Shown: positions 54,192 to 63,609 of the stretch, in pieces
Layout of the letters: each line of letters opens with the position of its first letter
Numbering within the stretch: the first letter of the stretch is position 1
DNA from: Marinobacter alexandrii
Lineage (GTDB): Bacteria; Bacteroidota; Bacteroidia; Cytophagales; Cyclobacteriaceae
Reading direction: 5' to 3'
Length of the DNA: 64,000 nucleotides
Assembly (NCBI GenBank): GCA_039984955.1
Contig: JBDWTN010000007.1
Span: forward strand, 806,001-870,000
Made by a program: the position numbers and the translations under genes
Notes under the pieces: model-generated
Seen by the model: only the letters and a program-made list of their open reading frames with translations
What the model was told of the DNA's origin: nothing
The model's database searches: none

Positions 54192-56321
54192 ATGAACTAC
54201 AAGAACATGAATATCTTAATTGCTTTAAGTGTTTTTTTGATATTGTTCACTGCTCAACTTTCTCATGCACAATCGGTGGATCAACTGGGCATTGATCAAT
54301 TAAAAAGTCATGCTGTTTCAGAAATAGATTCTATCCGCTTTACTTCTTTAAAAGAGCTTTCCAAAAGATATTTAAATATCGACCGGGATTCAGCTTACCA
54401 TTATGCATATTTAATTGAAGCATTAGCTGCGGAGACAAAAAAACCTGAATTCTACGCTGGAGCATATCTCCTACTAGCTAACATTGAAAATACATTAGGC
54501 AGGTACGATAGCGCACTATCCATGTATAAAAAATCCCTTCGCTATGCATCTAAGGTAGAAGGACTAAGTACACGGATTCAGTATGCAAATTTGGGAGCAC
54601 TATATAGAAGCCTTGGCAGATTTGATTCAAGCTTATTCTATTTTGAAAATGCTTTGAGTCAGTCAGCTTTAGAAGGCGACAAATTCACTATTTCTAAGAT
54701 TCACAATAACATAGGAAATTTAAAAGTCCAGACGAATGATAAAATCGGAGGCATAGAAGAATATTACAAGTCAGTCAAGCTTTTAGATACGTTATTGCAG
54801 CAAACTTCAACTGAAAGCATTCGTCAGCAATACATTCGTATGAAATCAACAACGCTGGTAAATATTTGCAATCTGCACTTCCGGCTTAAGCAAGTGGAGC
54901 AGGCAAAGAAGATCATGGATGAAATCCTGCCTATTACGGAAGAGTTAAAACCCGTAGGCCTAAAACGAAAAATACAGGGAAGGTATTATGTTTTGCAAGC
55001 TCGATATCATTATCGTCAAGGTGACTTAGTTGAAAGTGCTGAAAGCTTTAAGACTGCCCTTGAGCTCAAAGAGAAAGTTTCTACTATTGAGTCATTGATT
55101 GATATATACCTAAACCTGGCAACTATCTATTCTGAATTGAATAAGCCTCAAGAAACGCTGAAATATGCTGAAATAGGGCTTGAAAAATTGGAGGGTGCCA
55201 AGCAACTTAATGAAGATTATAAAGAGGAAAAAAGAATAAGCATTTATACAACGAGCATCATACCATCCTATATTATGCTTAAGAATTTTGACAAGGCTAA
55301 CAACTATCTTTCTTATGTAGAAGGTTGTGATCAATCACGGCTATCATTGGTAATCAAAAAAGACCTTCACAATGACCTTCAAAAGATTTATGCTTCTTTA
55401 GGCCATTTTGAAAAAGCTTATAAATCATCTAACCTATTCTTTCAATATTCAGATAGTCTTTCTTCAGATAAAACAAAAAAAGCAGTTTTAGAGATTGAGA
55501 CACAATATGAAACTGAAAAGAAAGAACAAGAGATCGTCAGTCTACAGCAAGAAGCATCAATTCAATCGTTGGAATTGGCGAAGAAAAATAACCAAATCAT
55601 TATCGGGGGCCTTTTAGCTTTGGTTCTCATGGTTGGTAGTTTCTTAGGCTATCGCCAATATAAAGCTAGAAGAGACAAAACATCACTAGAACTGGAACAG
55701 CGCTTCCTTCGCTCTCAACTCAACCCCCACTTCATTTTCAATTCAATGGGAGCTATCCAGCAGTATTTACTCACAGAAAGTGCTGAAAAAGCAAGTGACT
55801 ACATGAGCATGTTTAGTCGCCTAATGAGGCAGATCCTAGAGAATTCCAGAGAGGAGTTTATCACGATTGAAGAAGAATTAAGTATGCTTAAAAACTATCT
55901 TGAACTCCAAAAGTTACGATTTAATAATGCTTTTGAATACATCATAGAAGTGGATGATGCACTGGATCAGGAATACGATGGGATCCCTCCCATGTTTGCT
56001 CAACCTTTCCTTGAAAATGCACTAGAACATGGTCTGTTTAAAAAAGATGAGAGCAAGCTCACCATAAAATTTTCGAAAGTGTCTGACGATCTCATTCAAC
56101 TAGAGATATTAGATAGTGGTGTTGGTATAACCAAACAATTAAGTCCAACTGGTGATCATAAATCATTAGCTACTAAGATTACGAACGAGCGATTGGAGAA
56201 AATGAGAGTCACTCATAAAACCGACTTATCACTCAATACTGAAAATGTGATAAATGAAACGGGAGAAATTCAAGGCTATCGTGTGAGTTTGAATTTACCC
56301 AGCAAACTAGTTGCAGCTTAG
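54192..56321 (+). CDS. Secreted-TPR LytS-type sensor histidine kinase (orphan, paralogue)
   Basis: 709 aa. A signal peptide (about 1-27, ending AQLSHAQS) is followed by TPR repeats (about 80-420) and a coiled coil with YETEKKEQEIVSLQQEASIQ. One membrane helix (about 473-492) leads to a His_kinase domain with H513 in LRSQLNPHFIFNSMGAIQQY and a HATPase with PFLENALEHGLFKKD. The cytoplasmic half is almost the same as the kinase at 31593-33668, while the TPR halves differ, so the two probably sense different partners yet could feed the same regulator. No LytTR gene is adjacent. Confidence 0.9.
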   Translation: MNYKNMNILIALSVFLILFTAQLSHAQSVDQLGIDQLKSHAVSEIDSIRFTSLKELSKRYLNIDRDSAYHYAYLIEALAAETKKPEFYAGAYLLLANIENTLGRYDSALSMYKKSLRYASKVEGLSTRIQYANLGALYRSLGRFDSSLFYFENALSQSALEGDKFTISKIHNNIGNLKVQTNDKIGGIEEYYKSVKLLDTLLQQTSTESIRQQYIRMKSTTLVNICNLHFRLKQVEQAKKIMDEILPITEELKPVGLKRKIQGRYYVLQARYHYRQGDLVESAESFKTALELKEKVSTIESLIDIYLNLATIYSELNKPQETLKYAEIGLEKLEGAKQLNEDYKEEKRISIYTTSIIPSYIMLKNFDKANNYLSYVEGCDQSRLSLVIKKDLHNDLQKIYASLGHFEKAYKSSNLFFQYSDSLSSDKTKKAVLEIETQYETEKKEQEIVSLQQEASIQSLELAKKNNQIIIGGLLALVLMVGSFLGYRQYKARRDKTSLELEQRFLRSQLNPHFIFNSMGAIQQYLLTESAEKASDYMSMFSRLMRQILENSREEFITIEEELSMLKNYLELQKLRFNNAFEYIIEVDDALDQEYDGIPPMFAQPFLENALEHGLFKKDESKLTIKFSKVSDDLIQLEILDSGVGITKQLSPTGDHKSLATKITNERLEKMRVTHKTDLSLNTENVINETGEIQGYRVSLNLPSKLVAA

Positions 56322-56435
56322 GAACAAAATCTATCTAGTCAGAACTTGTGGAGAATATCGGTCACACTAAGACTGAAAAGCAGAGAAATCTTGGTTATCA
56401 AAGTGCCACTTTTCTATCTATACTTTCCCTGCCTC
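56322..56435. other. Gap after the LytS kinase
   Basis: 114 bases with no gene or clear terminator. The larger gap 56322-56775 otherwise holds the 35-aa gene (56436-56543) and a TGTCGGATTTG site (56696-56706). Confidence 0.4.
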
Positions 56436-56543
56436 TTATAAAAGGACGAAAAATAAGCTTACCATGAGTATGCCCATCATTATTATGGCTATGTATTGAA
56501 CAAGTTTTTTGTCTCTTGAATAACTTCTATTGTATGGTTTCAT
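56436..56543 (-). CDS. Tiny single-pass membrane protein (35 aa)
   Basis: MKPYNRSYSRDKKLVQYIAI then IMMGILMVSLFFVLL: a basic N-terminus and one hydrophobic helix running to the end. Same plan and same M-x-x-(F/Y)-N-R start as the 37-aa frame at 40404-40517. It stands alone between two plus-strand genes. Function unknown. Confidence rests on the resemblance of the two. Confidence 0.55.
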   Translation of the reverse strand: MKPYNRSYSRDKKLVQYIAIIMMGILMVSLFFVLL

Positions 56544-56695
56544 CGCTTTTAATAATTAGTATAACAGCGAGTGAAAATAGCGGGTCGATTTAGGAAAGGA
56601 TTGCAGTTTTCCGCCAATTTCTATCACATTTAAGTCACTGTCAAGTCAGGGTGTCTCAGATACACTCTTCGCTTACTTCATTACCTCTTATACTT

Positions 56696-56706
56696 TGTCG
56701 GATTTG
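56696..56706 (+). promoter_or_regulatory. TGTCGGATTTG site upstream of the 495-aa lipoprotein gene
   Basis: The 11-mer TGTCGGATTTG occurs here once, 70 bp before ATG 56776, and twice upstream of the 1602-aa gene (63610-63641, minus strand), in sense orientation each time. Possible shared regulator site. Confidence 0.4.
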
Positions 56707-56775
56707 AGTCATTTAATATAACATAATGATGATAAAATTGCACATTATTAATATTTAGATGTAAATCAAACAACT

Positions 56776-58263
56776 ATGAGAACATTAAGAACTATTCAAA
56801 TTTCTTTTGTTATCTGCTTATTTCTCTTCAGCTGGGGTTGTAAGCAAGATGATACAGTATTGATCGATGAGTCTGTCATTTTAGAAGAAAATGGAAGAGA
56901 AAAATCACTCAATCCATATTCAGTAGAGGTTATGAAGGAGGCAGTGCATCTGCTATCTGACAATCCTCAATTTGATGCATCGGGTATTGAAGTAGAAGAG
57001 AATTATCAATACATCCGATTTGATCTACCTCTAGCTAAACCTGTACCAGAACTTGAGAGGTTAGTTGACCTGTATAATTATCCTGCACTGAATGGCCCAG
57101 ATACTGGAGAGGAAGTAACTTCTTCTGAACCTCAAGCCTATTATGCAATTATCCCTGTGACAGCTACTCCTCCAGGTAGCTATCAAGTCCTTTCCTCTTT
57201 ATACTTACCAGAAGTGTTGGAAACGGAAGAGCGAGAACAGGATCTTATTCTTCTAGAAAGTAAAGCCTATGAATTAGCTGGCTGGCTCAATGTGGAAGAC
57301 ACAAGCGAAAATGCGCGACTTTTTGGGAAGTGGCGACCAAGCGGAACAATACAAGGAGATCTTGGAAATGGTGAAGTATTTCCTATTGAGGGTATTAAAG
57401 TAGAAATGGCAAAGGCAGGTTCACCAAAGACCCAAAGAACTTCCTACACGGATGCGGAAGGTAAATTTGTATGGGGTGGCGCAAGACCACTTGCTTTAGT
57501 GAGGTATAAGTTCAAAACTGAAAAATTTGTTCAGACGGAAGCACTTTCTGGGGAGTACGAAAGGGCATTTACAGTTAAAATATTGAATGAAGTATTGATA
57601 GAGCCTGGTTTTCCAAAAGATGGATACGTACCCTCTTATCAGAAAAATGCGACAAGAAAAAAATTTAATAGGACCCTTGATATGGGTCTGACACAATTCT
57701 TTCTAGCGGCTGACCAATATGAGTTCTTTAAAAGATCAGAAGGAATTAACCTCTTGAAAGCGCCTCCTTTTACCATTTTTGATGAACGTACGGACTTTAT
57801 CGAACAGGGTATATTCGAAATCGTAACTACTCATATCGCTGAAGGCACGGAGACTTGGGCCACTTTTCATATTGGTAGAGCGCTGACCTTCTCCGAAATC
57901 AAACGTAATCTCACATTGAATAAAGACATGAGACTTGCAATTGCCAACGCTATATCGCATCAGTTTACACTTTTTACTCTTGATGAGCCTTTCCTCCTTA
58001 CTGGAAGTTTCACTGAAAGTTCCGTCAATCATACACAGCGCGTATTTTTAGATCTCATAGATGACGATGAAAAGGCGCATCCTAAAGGATACGGTTCAGA
58101 CAAAGATCAGGTAAGTGGTTTTACTTTAAAAGAACTACTGGAATCCTTAAAAGATGTGGAGACTTTCGAAGATTGGAGAGATGAGCTTATTGCCAATGCT
58201 GAAAATCAAGAAGAAGCTGAAAGTATTCGTTTGCTGATGGAGGAGCCTGCTGAGGGTGAGTAA
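56776..58263 (+). CDS. Hypothetical lipoprotein with a carboxypeptidase-regulatory-like segment
   Basis: 495 aa. The lipobox is FLFSWGCKQDD (Cys at about residue 22). Residues 30-150 have YSVEVMKEAVHLLSDNPQFD and PELERLVDLYNYPAL. GIKVEMAKAGSPKTQRTSYT then DAEGKFVWGG (about 205-240) resembles a carboxypeptidase-regulatory (CNA-B-like) beta-sandwich. NRTLDMGLTQFFLAADQYEF and GTETWATFHIGRALTFSEIK follow. No enzyme motif; the family is not one I know. It shares a TGTCGGATTTG upstream site with the 1602-aa gene that converges on it. Confidence 0.7.
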   Translation: MRTLRTIQISFVICLFLFSWGCKQDDTVLIDESVILEENGREKSLNPYSVEVMKEAVHLLSDNPQFDASGIEVEENYQYIRFDLPLAKPVPELERLVDLYNYPALNGPDTGEEVTSSEPQAYYAIIPVTATPPGSYQVLSSLYLPEVLETEEREQDLILLESKAYELAGWLNVEDTSENARLFGKWRPSGTIQGDLGNGEVFPIEGIKVEMAKAGSPKTQRTSYTDAEGKFVWGGARPLALVRYKFKTEKFVQTEALSGEYERAFTVKILNEVLIEPGFPKDGYVPSYQKNATRKKFNRTLDMGLTQFFLAADQYEFFKRSEGINLLKAPPFTIFDERTDFIEQGIFEIVTTHIAEGTETWATFHIGRALTFSEIKRNLTLNKDMRLAIANAISHQFTLFTLDEPFLLTGSFTESSVNHTQRVFLDLIDDDEKAHPKGYGSDKDQVSGFTLKELLESLKDVETFEDWRDELIANAENQEEAESIRLLMEEPAEGE

Positions 58264-58296
58264 ATAGTTCCTCAGGAACCATTTAAACAGCTGAAA

Positions 58297-58328
58297 AAAA
58301 GACCATTGTAAAACACAATGGTCTTTTT
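58297..58328 (+). terminator. Intrinsic terminator after the lipoprotein gene
   Basis: AAAAGACCATTGT (58297-58309) pairs with ACAATGGTCTTTT (58315-58327) around a short loop, then T's. It lies 34 bp after the stop. Confidence 0.9.
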
Positions 58329-58418
58329 GTGTAATAAGATCAACAAGAAAGGGACTGTCTGAAAGGCCTTAGAAGAATTTAAGAGCTATTTTCAAGTTCT
58401 AATAACATCTATTAATAA

Positions 58419-58474
58419 CACCCCTGTAGTCCCCTCAAGGGGACAATTCCCCCTTTGAAGGGGGTTAGGGGGAT
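58419..58474. repeat. Bacteroidota-type CCCC/GGGG palindromic repeat
   Basis: ACCCCTGTAGTCCCCTCAAG then GGGACAATTCCCCCTTTGAA and GGGGGTTAGGGGGA contain two hairpins, GTCCCC/GGGGAC and CCCCCT/AGGGGG. I recall similar intergenic repeats in other Bacteroidota, but could not check. Confidence 0.6.
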
Positions 58475-58515
58475 GTTCATATGCACCAATACCAACATCC
58501 CCTACCCCAATTCCC

Positions 58516-58599
58516 AACATTCTTAGGTTAAGCGGTTTTCTTCGCCCTCCCTTCACCCTCTCCAAGAGAGGGATACTTGGAAACTTAAATAAGAATGTT
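58516..58599. repeat. Foldback (MITE/REP-like) element, copy 3
   Basis: An 84-bp element: AACATTCTTAGGTTAAG at the left and CTTAAATAAGAATGTT at the right form the terminal stem. The core CCCTCCCTTCACCCTCTCCA and AGAGAGGG gives the inner hairpin, like 47241-47330. Confidence 0.65.
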
Positions 58600-58667
58600 A
58601 ACCCTGTTTCAGGTCGGGTTCAAAGAAGGAATTCTTACTAACTGAATACATACAGTTTTACCTTTAT

Positions 58668-58696
58668 GAGATCGCTTCGATTCCTCGCGATGACGC
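58668..58696. repeat. Copy of the CGTCATnGCGAGGA..GAAGC repeat family
   Basis: On the minus strand GCGTCATCGCGAGGAATCGA then AGCGATCTC, a form of the widespread bacterial intergenic repeat with consensus near CGTCATTGCGAGGA..GAAGCAATCTC. One copy, downstream of the 1602-aa gene. Confidence 0.6.
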
Positions 58697-58744
58697 TTTT
58701 CGGACAACCTCACATTTACATCACTACATTGTTGAAATACTTCC

Positions 58745-61700
58745 CTAGTTTGTTTTCAGTACTTTTCGTGTCACTATCTCACCATCAAATTTTATCATCA
58801 GGATATAAAGCCCGTTTTCAAGTTTATCAAGGTTGAACAGTAGCGAACGACCACTTTTCGATGGCACAACCTGTCGACCATTCATATCGACCAGCCAGGC
58901 AGTTGATTCCTTCTGAGTTTCCAGGTGAAGCAAGTTCTTTACTGGATTCGGATAGATATACATCGTACTTTCCTGTTCTTCAGATCCTAAAAGAATCTCT
59001 ACCGCTGTGACTGTCACAGTCCAGTCCTGCGTTGTAGTACCATCAAGAGCTGTAACCGTGTAGGTTACTGGCTCTGTAAAATCTACCTCAGTGCCGCTAG
59101 CAGGTACGCTTGTGGCATCTTTTGAAAGTGTTAGGTTAGGTTTTAGCGCTGTGATACTACTTCCTGCGAAGGCTTCAATAAATATCGTATGGTTTTCATC
59201 GTCTATAACAGCCGGGCTTAGTTGCGCATCTAATTCAAAGAATAAGATATTTGCTTCGCCATTTTCAGGACAATCTACACCTGCATCGGTAATGGTCCAT
59301 TTTTTTTCGTTAATCAGGAAATTACGTGCTTCTTCGCCCGCACAAAAATTAAGACCATTGGCTCCAAGCTCAATATTAGGTCTTACATTCTGAGAGGCCC
59401 ACCCAATGAGTGTTCGATCATAGTTGAGGCGAGATAATCCGCTACTCCTCAGAGCCAGATCCATGGTTGGTGTGTTTTGTACGTCCCAGTTACCTAAACT
59501 TTGATCAAAAGCAGACGCACTAAAGAACATTCGATCCATGTTCAATAAGCTACTTATATCCCATCTTGAAATATCGGCGTTGAAAGCTCTTGTCTCTCTA
59601 AACATTTGAGACATGTTTGTTACATTGCTCACGTCCCAATCGCTCAAGTCACTGTTGAAAGCTTTTGCTCCATTAAACACGTCAGTCATACTAGTTACGT
59701 TACTCACGTCCCATCTACTAAGATCGCCATTAAAAAAATCTGTCTTTCTAAACATACCAAAAAAGGAAGTGACACGACTAAGATCTGGCACATCGGAGGC
59801 ACTAAAACCACTTCCATCCCAGTTCGAAAAACTAAACCCAAGCCATTCTACATTCCCCCATTGATTCACATCTAGTAGTTTTTCTCGGGGATAGTTACTG
59901 AAACTTGGAAAGTTTCCGATAATTTCCAATGTATATGTTCCCACATTTTGAAAAGACGTGGTAAAATCCGTTCCATCACTTGCTATGCTATGTGCGCCAC
60001 TAGCTATTGTGGCACCACCTTCATTTTTCCATTCATACCTAAAATCAAAATTTTGTTCATCGTCTAGCTGAATACTTACGTCATCGTTTGAAGTACTTGT
60101 TTCCCATGTGGTGATAAAAGGTTTGAAATCGACTGCTGAAACCGTCCAACTTTGGGTTGTGACGCCATCCTCAGCTGTCACGATATAGGTTACTGGACTG
60201 GATAGATCCACTGTCTCACCGCTAGCCGGAATGCTTGTAGCTCCGTCTGATAGTGTAAATACAGGCACCACATTTGTCAGGTCTATATCAGACACCTTGT
60301 TGGCTGTGACTGTATGATTTTCTGTATCTATTGAAGAAAAACGAAGAAGGTTTTCCAATTCGAAAGTCAGGAAATCCGTCCCTGTGCGAGGAGGTACCAC
60401 CGCTACACTAACGGTCCATTCCTTAGCAGTAGTGCTACCTGGTCCTGTCACACTGTACGTAACCGGCTCGGTAAAATCCACACTGGCACCAGGAGCTGGA
60501 TCACTTGTAGCTCCTTCCGAAAGCGTGATGGTTGGTGAAAGACTTGTTGGATCTGTGCCTCGAACAACCTCGGCACTAATGGTAAGATTTTCATGATCAA
60601 TGATCGAACGGCGCGCCTCTTCGCCAAGCACGAATGTTTGAATATGATCGTCTGGAAGAATGTGTGCACTTGATCCTATCGCATAACTATAATTGATCCT
60701 GTCCTCTAATTTTACACGTGTTGTCGTGACCACTAACAGGTAGAGCTCCTGTCCTTGTGCTACCTCTACTTGCACTTGTGATTCTCCATCTCCCAAAGCA
60801 ACTGCGCTACTGATGGGTATATTGTGGTATTCGTAAGATCCAGGCACTCCAACAACTACTTTTCCTACAAAGCTTGTTCCTTGCTCATTGTCTGTACTCC
60901 CTTTTAACTTCAATGTGTAGGTGGATGCCGCAGTGGAGCTGACCTTATACGTATTCCAGGCATAAAAACCACCAGGTAAAAATTCTTCGTGAGCTGGCTG
61001 GAAAACCCCAAAGGTGCCAACTTCTGTCATGACATCCACGAGTCTGTTGTCTTCCAAACCGACATTAATGGCGGATTGCTCACTTGCAGCAAAATCATCG
61101 CTTATGGTCGGATCAGGGTAATCCCAAACGGCTGTACGTGCAGCAAACTCAGCAAATACCTTGTCAAAATCGTGCCCTTCTTCTGCCAATAACTTACTAA
61201 TTGCCAGAACGGCATTACCCACTACAGTCGGTTCATTGTAAAGCCGACCCATAAATGCTTCATCCGATACAAAGTGCGTGATGTAAGAAAGTAAAAGAGA
61301 ACTATGGTAGAATCGGGCAAACTCTGACCCCACCTGAGACTCAAATATTGTCCGATGCGGATCAAGTGTATATCTCCCTATTGATCGAAGGGATTCTTTA
61401 TAGTAATTCCAAGTGGCCCAGTTTGCGGAAGCTTCTGCCAACCATTTACCTCCTTTTTCAAGTGGTACTTGATAGCCATGGAAATTTTCATGAAGCCAAT
61501 AGGAAGTATTGCCTTGCTCCTTTGTAAAGATGTTGTCCAGCTTGAAATAATCAAACCCACTAGAAATGACGTTTCTGTCTTGTTCCACCCACGCATCTAG
61601 GTCTGGCTGAAGATACATGCCGACATCAAACGTGTTCTTATCGTAGGCAATATCTTGTGCTACAAGATAGGCACGTTTTCTTTCTTGCTGAAGCTGTGAT

Positions 61701-63553
61701 TCATTTTGTACCCACAGGCAGGTGTATACCCCACAATGTTTAAAAGGAGAATTGGAAAATGGTAGTTCTGAAGGTTCTACTTCACTGGTGCAGCCTCCAC
61801 TGATTTCATTGATGATTGCATCGTCAATCTGGGAGTTCACAAAACGTACTTCCCACAGGTTTCCATTGTATTCACCTAGTGCAAAACTATTTATGCTAAA
61901 TGTTCCAACATTTACATCATCGAACCACGTTCCATTGACATATGGGGACATAACTCCATTGTTAAATCGCAACGCTATATGATTACATGTTATGGAATCA
62001 AGCATTACATCATAGATATTAATCTCGCCATTTGCATTGATAAGAAGTTTATCTCGAGCCTGAGTGATCCTCAATGACTGAGAGCGAAAAAAATCCACAC
62101 TTTGATTGTGTGTATTGGGCATTATTTTGAAAGAAATGGTGCCGTCTAATGAGGATAAGGGATCCTCCAGAATCACACCGATCTGTTTACCGATCATTCC
62201 TGGGTGCCTTAAGACATTCTCAACGGTATCAGCAGTCGTATTTACGTTGATCGTATTATTCTGACTCGTTCGATCGTAATCGCCAGCCAAACGCTGCAGC
62301 AGCAACGTGGTGAATTGGATTTTCTGGATTTCCACATCTTCCTGATTGCTTGGGAGTGATGCCATATTTCCATCGATGGCTCTCACCCGGTAAAAAAAGG
62401 TGCCTCCTAATGTCAGGCCATCATCCTGAAAAGAGGTCACATTTGGACCTACTTCAGCCAGATCTTCAAATATGAAGTCATCTCCCTCTATTGCACGTTC
62501 TATGCGAAAGCCCGTTTCATTATCCGAGTTGTCATCCCAGGATAATATTGCTTCATCTGTCTGACTTGACTCTACTTCTAAGTTGGAAGGAGCTGCTAAC
62601 GTGCCTGAGCCTTGTGAGACAGCAACGTCTCTCCAGGTAGCATCGCTGATTTTATCATCTGAACTTGCATGAGATACCAACCCAATAAACGTATTTGCGC
62701 CCATTGCGATAGTTTCCCGATTGGTCTCTGTCCAATTCTTCCCATCTTTTGAGTATGAGGCAATAAAGATATTGCCTGATCGCTCCATCTTTAGCCAAAT
62801 AGGCGTGTTGTGAGTTCTGGTACTATCTTCTAAACTGAAAAAATTACCATTCTTGCGGCCTTTGAAAATAAGTATCCGCTTATCTCGATATAGCTCATTC
62901 ATTGCATACGATGACCCAGGGTCAAGCGTCTCTTTGATCATTATTCCCTGATGATCCCAGTGAGCCTCTCTCATCCTGGTTAGCTGAGCTATTATTTCCC
63001 CGTCCCCTTGCAGGGACTGATACACAAAATGAAAACTATTTGCTGTTTGGCCCATCCGTCCGTTCCCTTCCGTTTCGAAGACGCCATTACTAAATGTTGC
63101 CGAGCCATCTAATCTGGGACTACCTATATCTATATTGCTCCAGTAGTAAGGAAGCTCTGACGCATTGGAATTGGTCGTACTGCTTGCAACATTAGAGTAC
63201 ACTGAATCTCCGGTATCATTGAATGCACTTACCCGATAAAAGTAAGTAGTTCCTGCGGAAAGCTCATGATTGACCAAGTAGGTAGCATTGGCAGGCAATA
63301 GGGCAAATGATTCAAAACCTGAATCGACACTTAGCGATCGCTCAACTTTGAATCCGGTTTCATCAGTTGAATTGTCTGTCCAGGTTAATTGAATGCTGCT
63401 ACTTGAAATAGTAGATGCCGTTAATCCAGAAGGTGCCCCTGGAGGTGCCTGAAATTCAACTTTCCTTGAGAATGATTGCGAGATTCCTGTGAAGACCAGT
63501 AAGACACAAAGTAGCCAATGAACTGAGAAGGTTTTATAAATAGTATTTTTCAT
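58745..63553 (-). CDS. Giant T9SS protein with Fn3, ConA-like and gluzincin-like domains plus BspA/DUF5018 tail
   Basis: 1602 aa. After the signal peptide (about 1-30): Fn3 (about 38-128, PSGLTASTISSSSIQLTWTD), a DUF1349/ConA-like sandwich (about 140-310), a second Fn3 (about 318-408) and a LamG-like stretch (about 410-595). A DUF6055-like domain (about 600-860) has HENFH (H688, E689, H692) and downstream E707 in KWLAEASANW, a plausible gluzincin zinc site. DUF5018-like domains, BspA-like repeats (NVTNMSQMFRETRAFNADIS) and a T9SS sorting domain (IYPNPVKNLLHLETQKES to TRKVLKTN) follow. It may be an exported metallopeptidase with binding modules; activity is not shown. Confidence 0.88.
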   Translation of the reverse strand: MKNTIYKTFSVHWLLCVLLVFTGISQSFSRKVEFQAPPGAPSGLTASTISSSSIQLTWTDNSTDETGFKVERSLSVDSGFESFALLPANATYLVNHELSAGTTYFYRVSAFNDTGDSVYSNVASSTTNSNASELPYYWSNIDIGSPRLDGSATFSNGVFETEGNGRMGQTANSFHFVYQSLQGDGEIIAQLTRMREAHWDHQGIMIKETLDPGSSYAMNELYRDKRILIFKGRKNGNFFSLEDSTRTHNTPIWLKMERSGNIFIASYSKDGKNWTETNRETIAMGANTFIGLVSHASSDDKISDATWRDVAVSQGSGTLAAPSNLEVESSQTDEAILSWDDNSDNETGFRIERAIEGDDFIFEDLAEVGPNVTSFQDDGLTLGGTFFYRVRAIDGNMASLPSNQEDVEIQKIQFTTLLLQRLAGDYDRTSQNNTINVNTTADTVENVLRHPGMIGKQIGVILEDPLSSLDGTISFKIMPNTHNQSVDFFRSQSLRITQARDKLLINANGEINIYDVMLDSITCNHIALRFNNGVMSPYVNGTWFDDVNVGTFSINSFALGEYNGNLWEVRFVNSQIDDAIINEISGGCTSEVEPSELPFSNSPFKHCGVYTCLWVQNESQLQQERKRAYLVAQDIAYDKNTFDVGMYLQPDLDAWVEQDRNVISSGFDYFKLDNIFTKEQGNTSYWLHENFHGYQVPLEKGGKWLAEASANWATWNYYKESLRSIGRYTLDPHRTIFESQVGSEFARFYHSSLLLSYITHFVSDEAFMGRLYNEPTVVGNAVLAISKLLAEEGHDFDKVFAEFAARTAVWDYPDPTISDDFAASEQSAINVGLEDNRLVDVMTEVGTFGVFQPAHEEFLPGGFYAWNTYKVSSTAASTYTLKLKGSTDNEQGTSFVGKVVVGVPGSYEYHNIPISSAVALGDGESQVQVEVAQGQELYLLVVTTTRVKLEDRINYSYAIGSSAHILPDDHIQTFVLGEEARRSIIDHENLTISAEVVRGTDPTSLSPTITLSEGATSDPAPGASVDFTEPVTYSVTGPGSTTAKEWTVSVAVVPPRTGTDFLTFELENLLRFSSIDTENHTVTANKVSDIDLTNVVPVFTLSDGATSIPASGETVDLSSPVTYIVTAEDGVTTQSWTVSAVDFKPFITTWETSTSNDDVSIQLDDEQNFDFRYEWKNEGGATIASGAHSIASDGTDFTTSFQNVGTYTLEIIGNFPSFSNYPREKLLDVNQWGNVEWLGFSFSNWDGSGFSASDVPDLSRVTSFFGMFRKTDFFNGDLSRWDVSNVTSMTDVFNGAKAFNSDLSDWDVSNVTNMSQMFRETRAFNADISRWDISSLLNMDRMFFSASAFDQSLGNWDVQNTPTMDLALRSSGLSRLNYDRTLIGWASQNVRPNIELGANGLNFCAGEEARNFLINEKKWTITDAGVDCPENGEANILFFELDAQLSPAVIDDENHTIFIEAFAGSSITALKPNLTLSKDATSVPASGTEVDFTEPVTYTVTALDGTTTQDWTVTVTAVEILLGSEEQESTMYIYPNPVKNLLHLETQKESTAWLVDMNGRQVVPSKSGRSLLFNLDKLENGLYILMIKFDGEIVTRKVLKTN

Positions 63554-63609
63554 CTAATTAGTTTCATTTTGACGATAAATCTACTTGTCATGGGATGGAG
63601 TATCTATCA

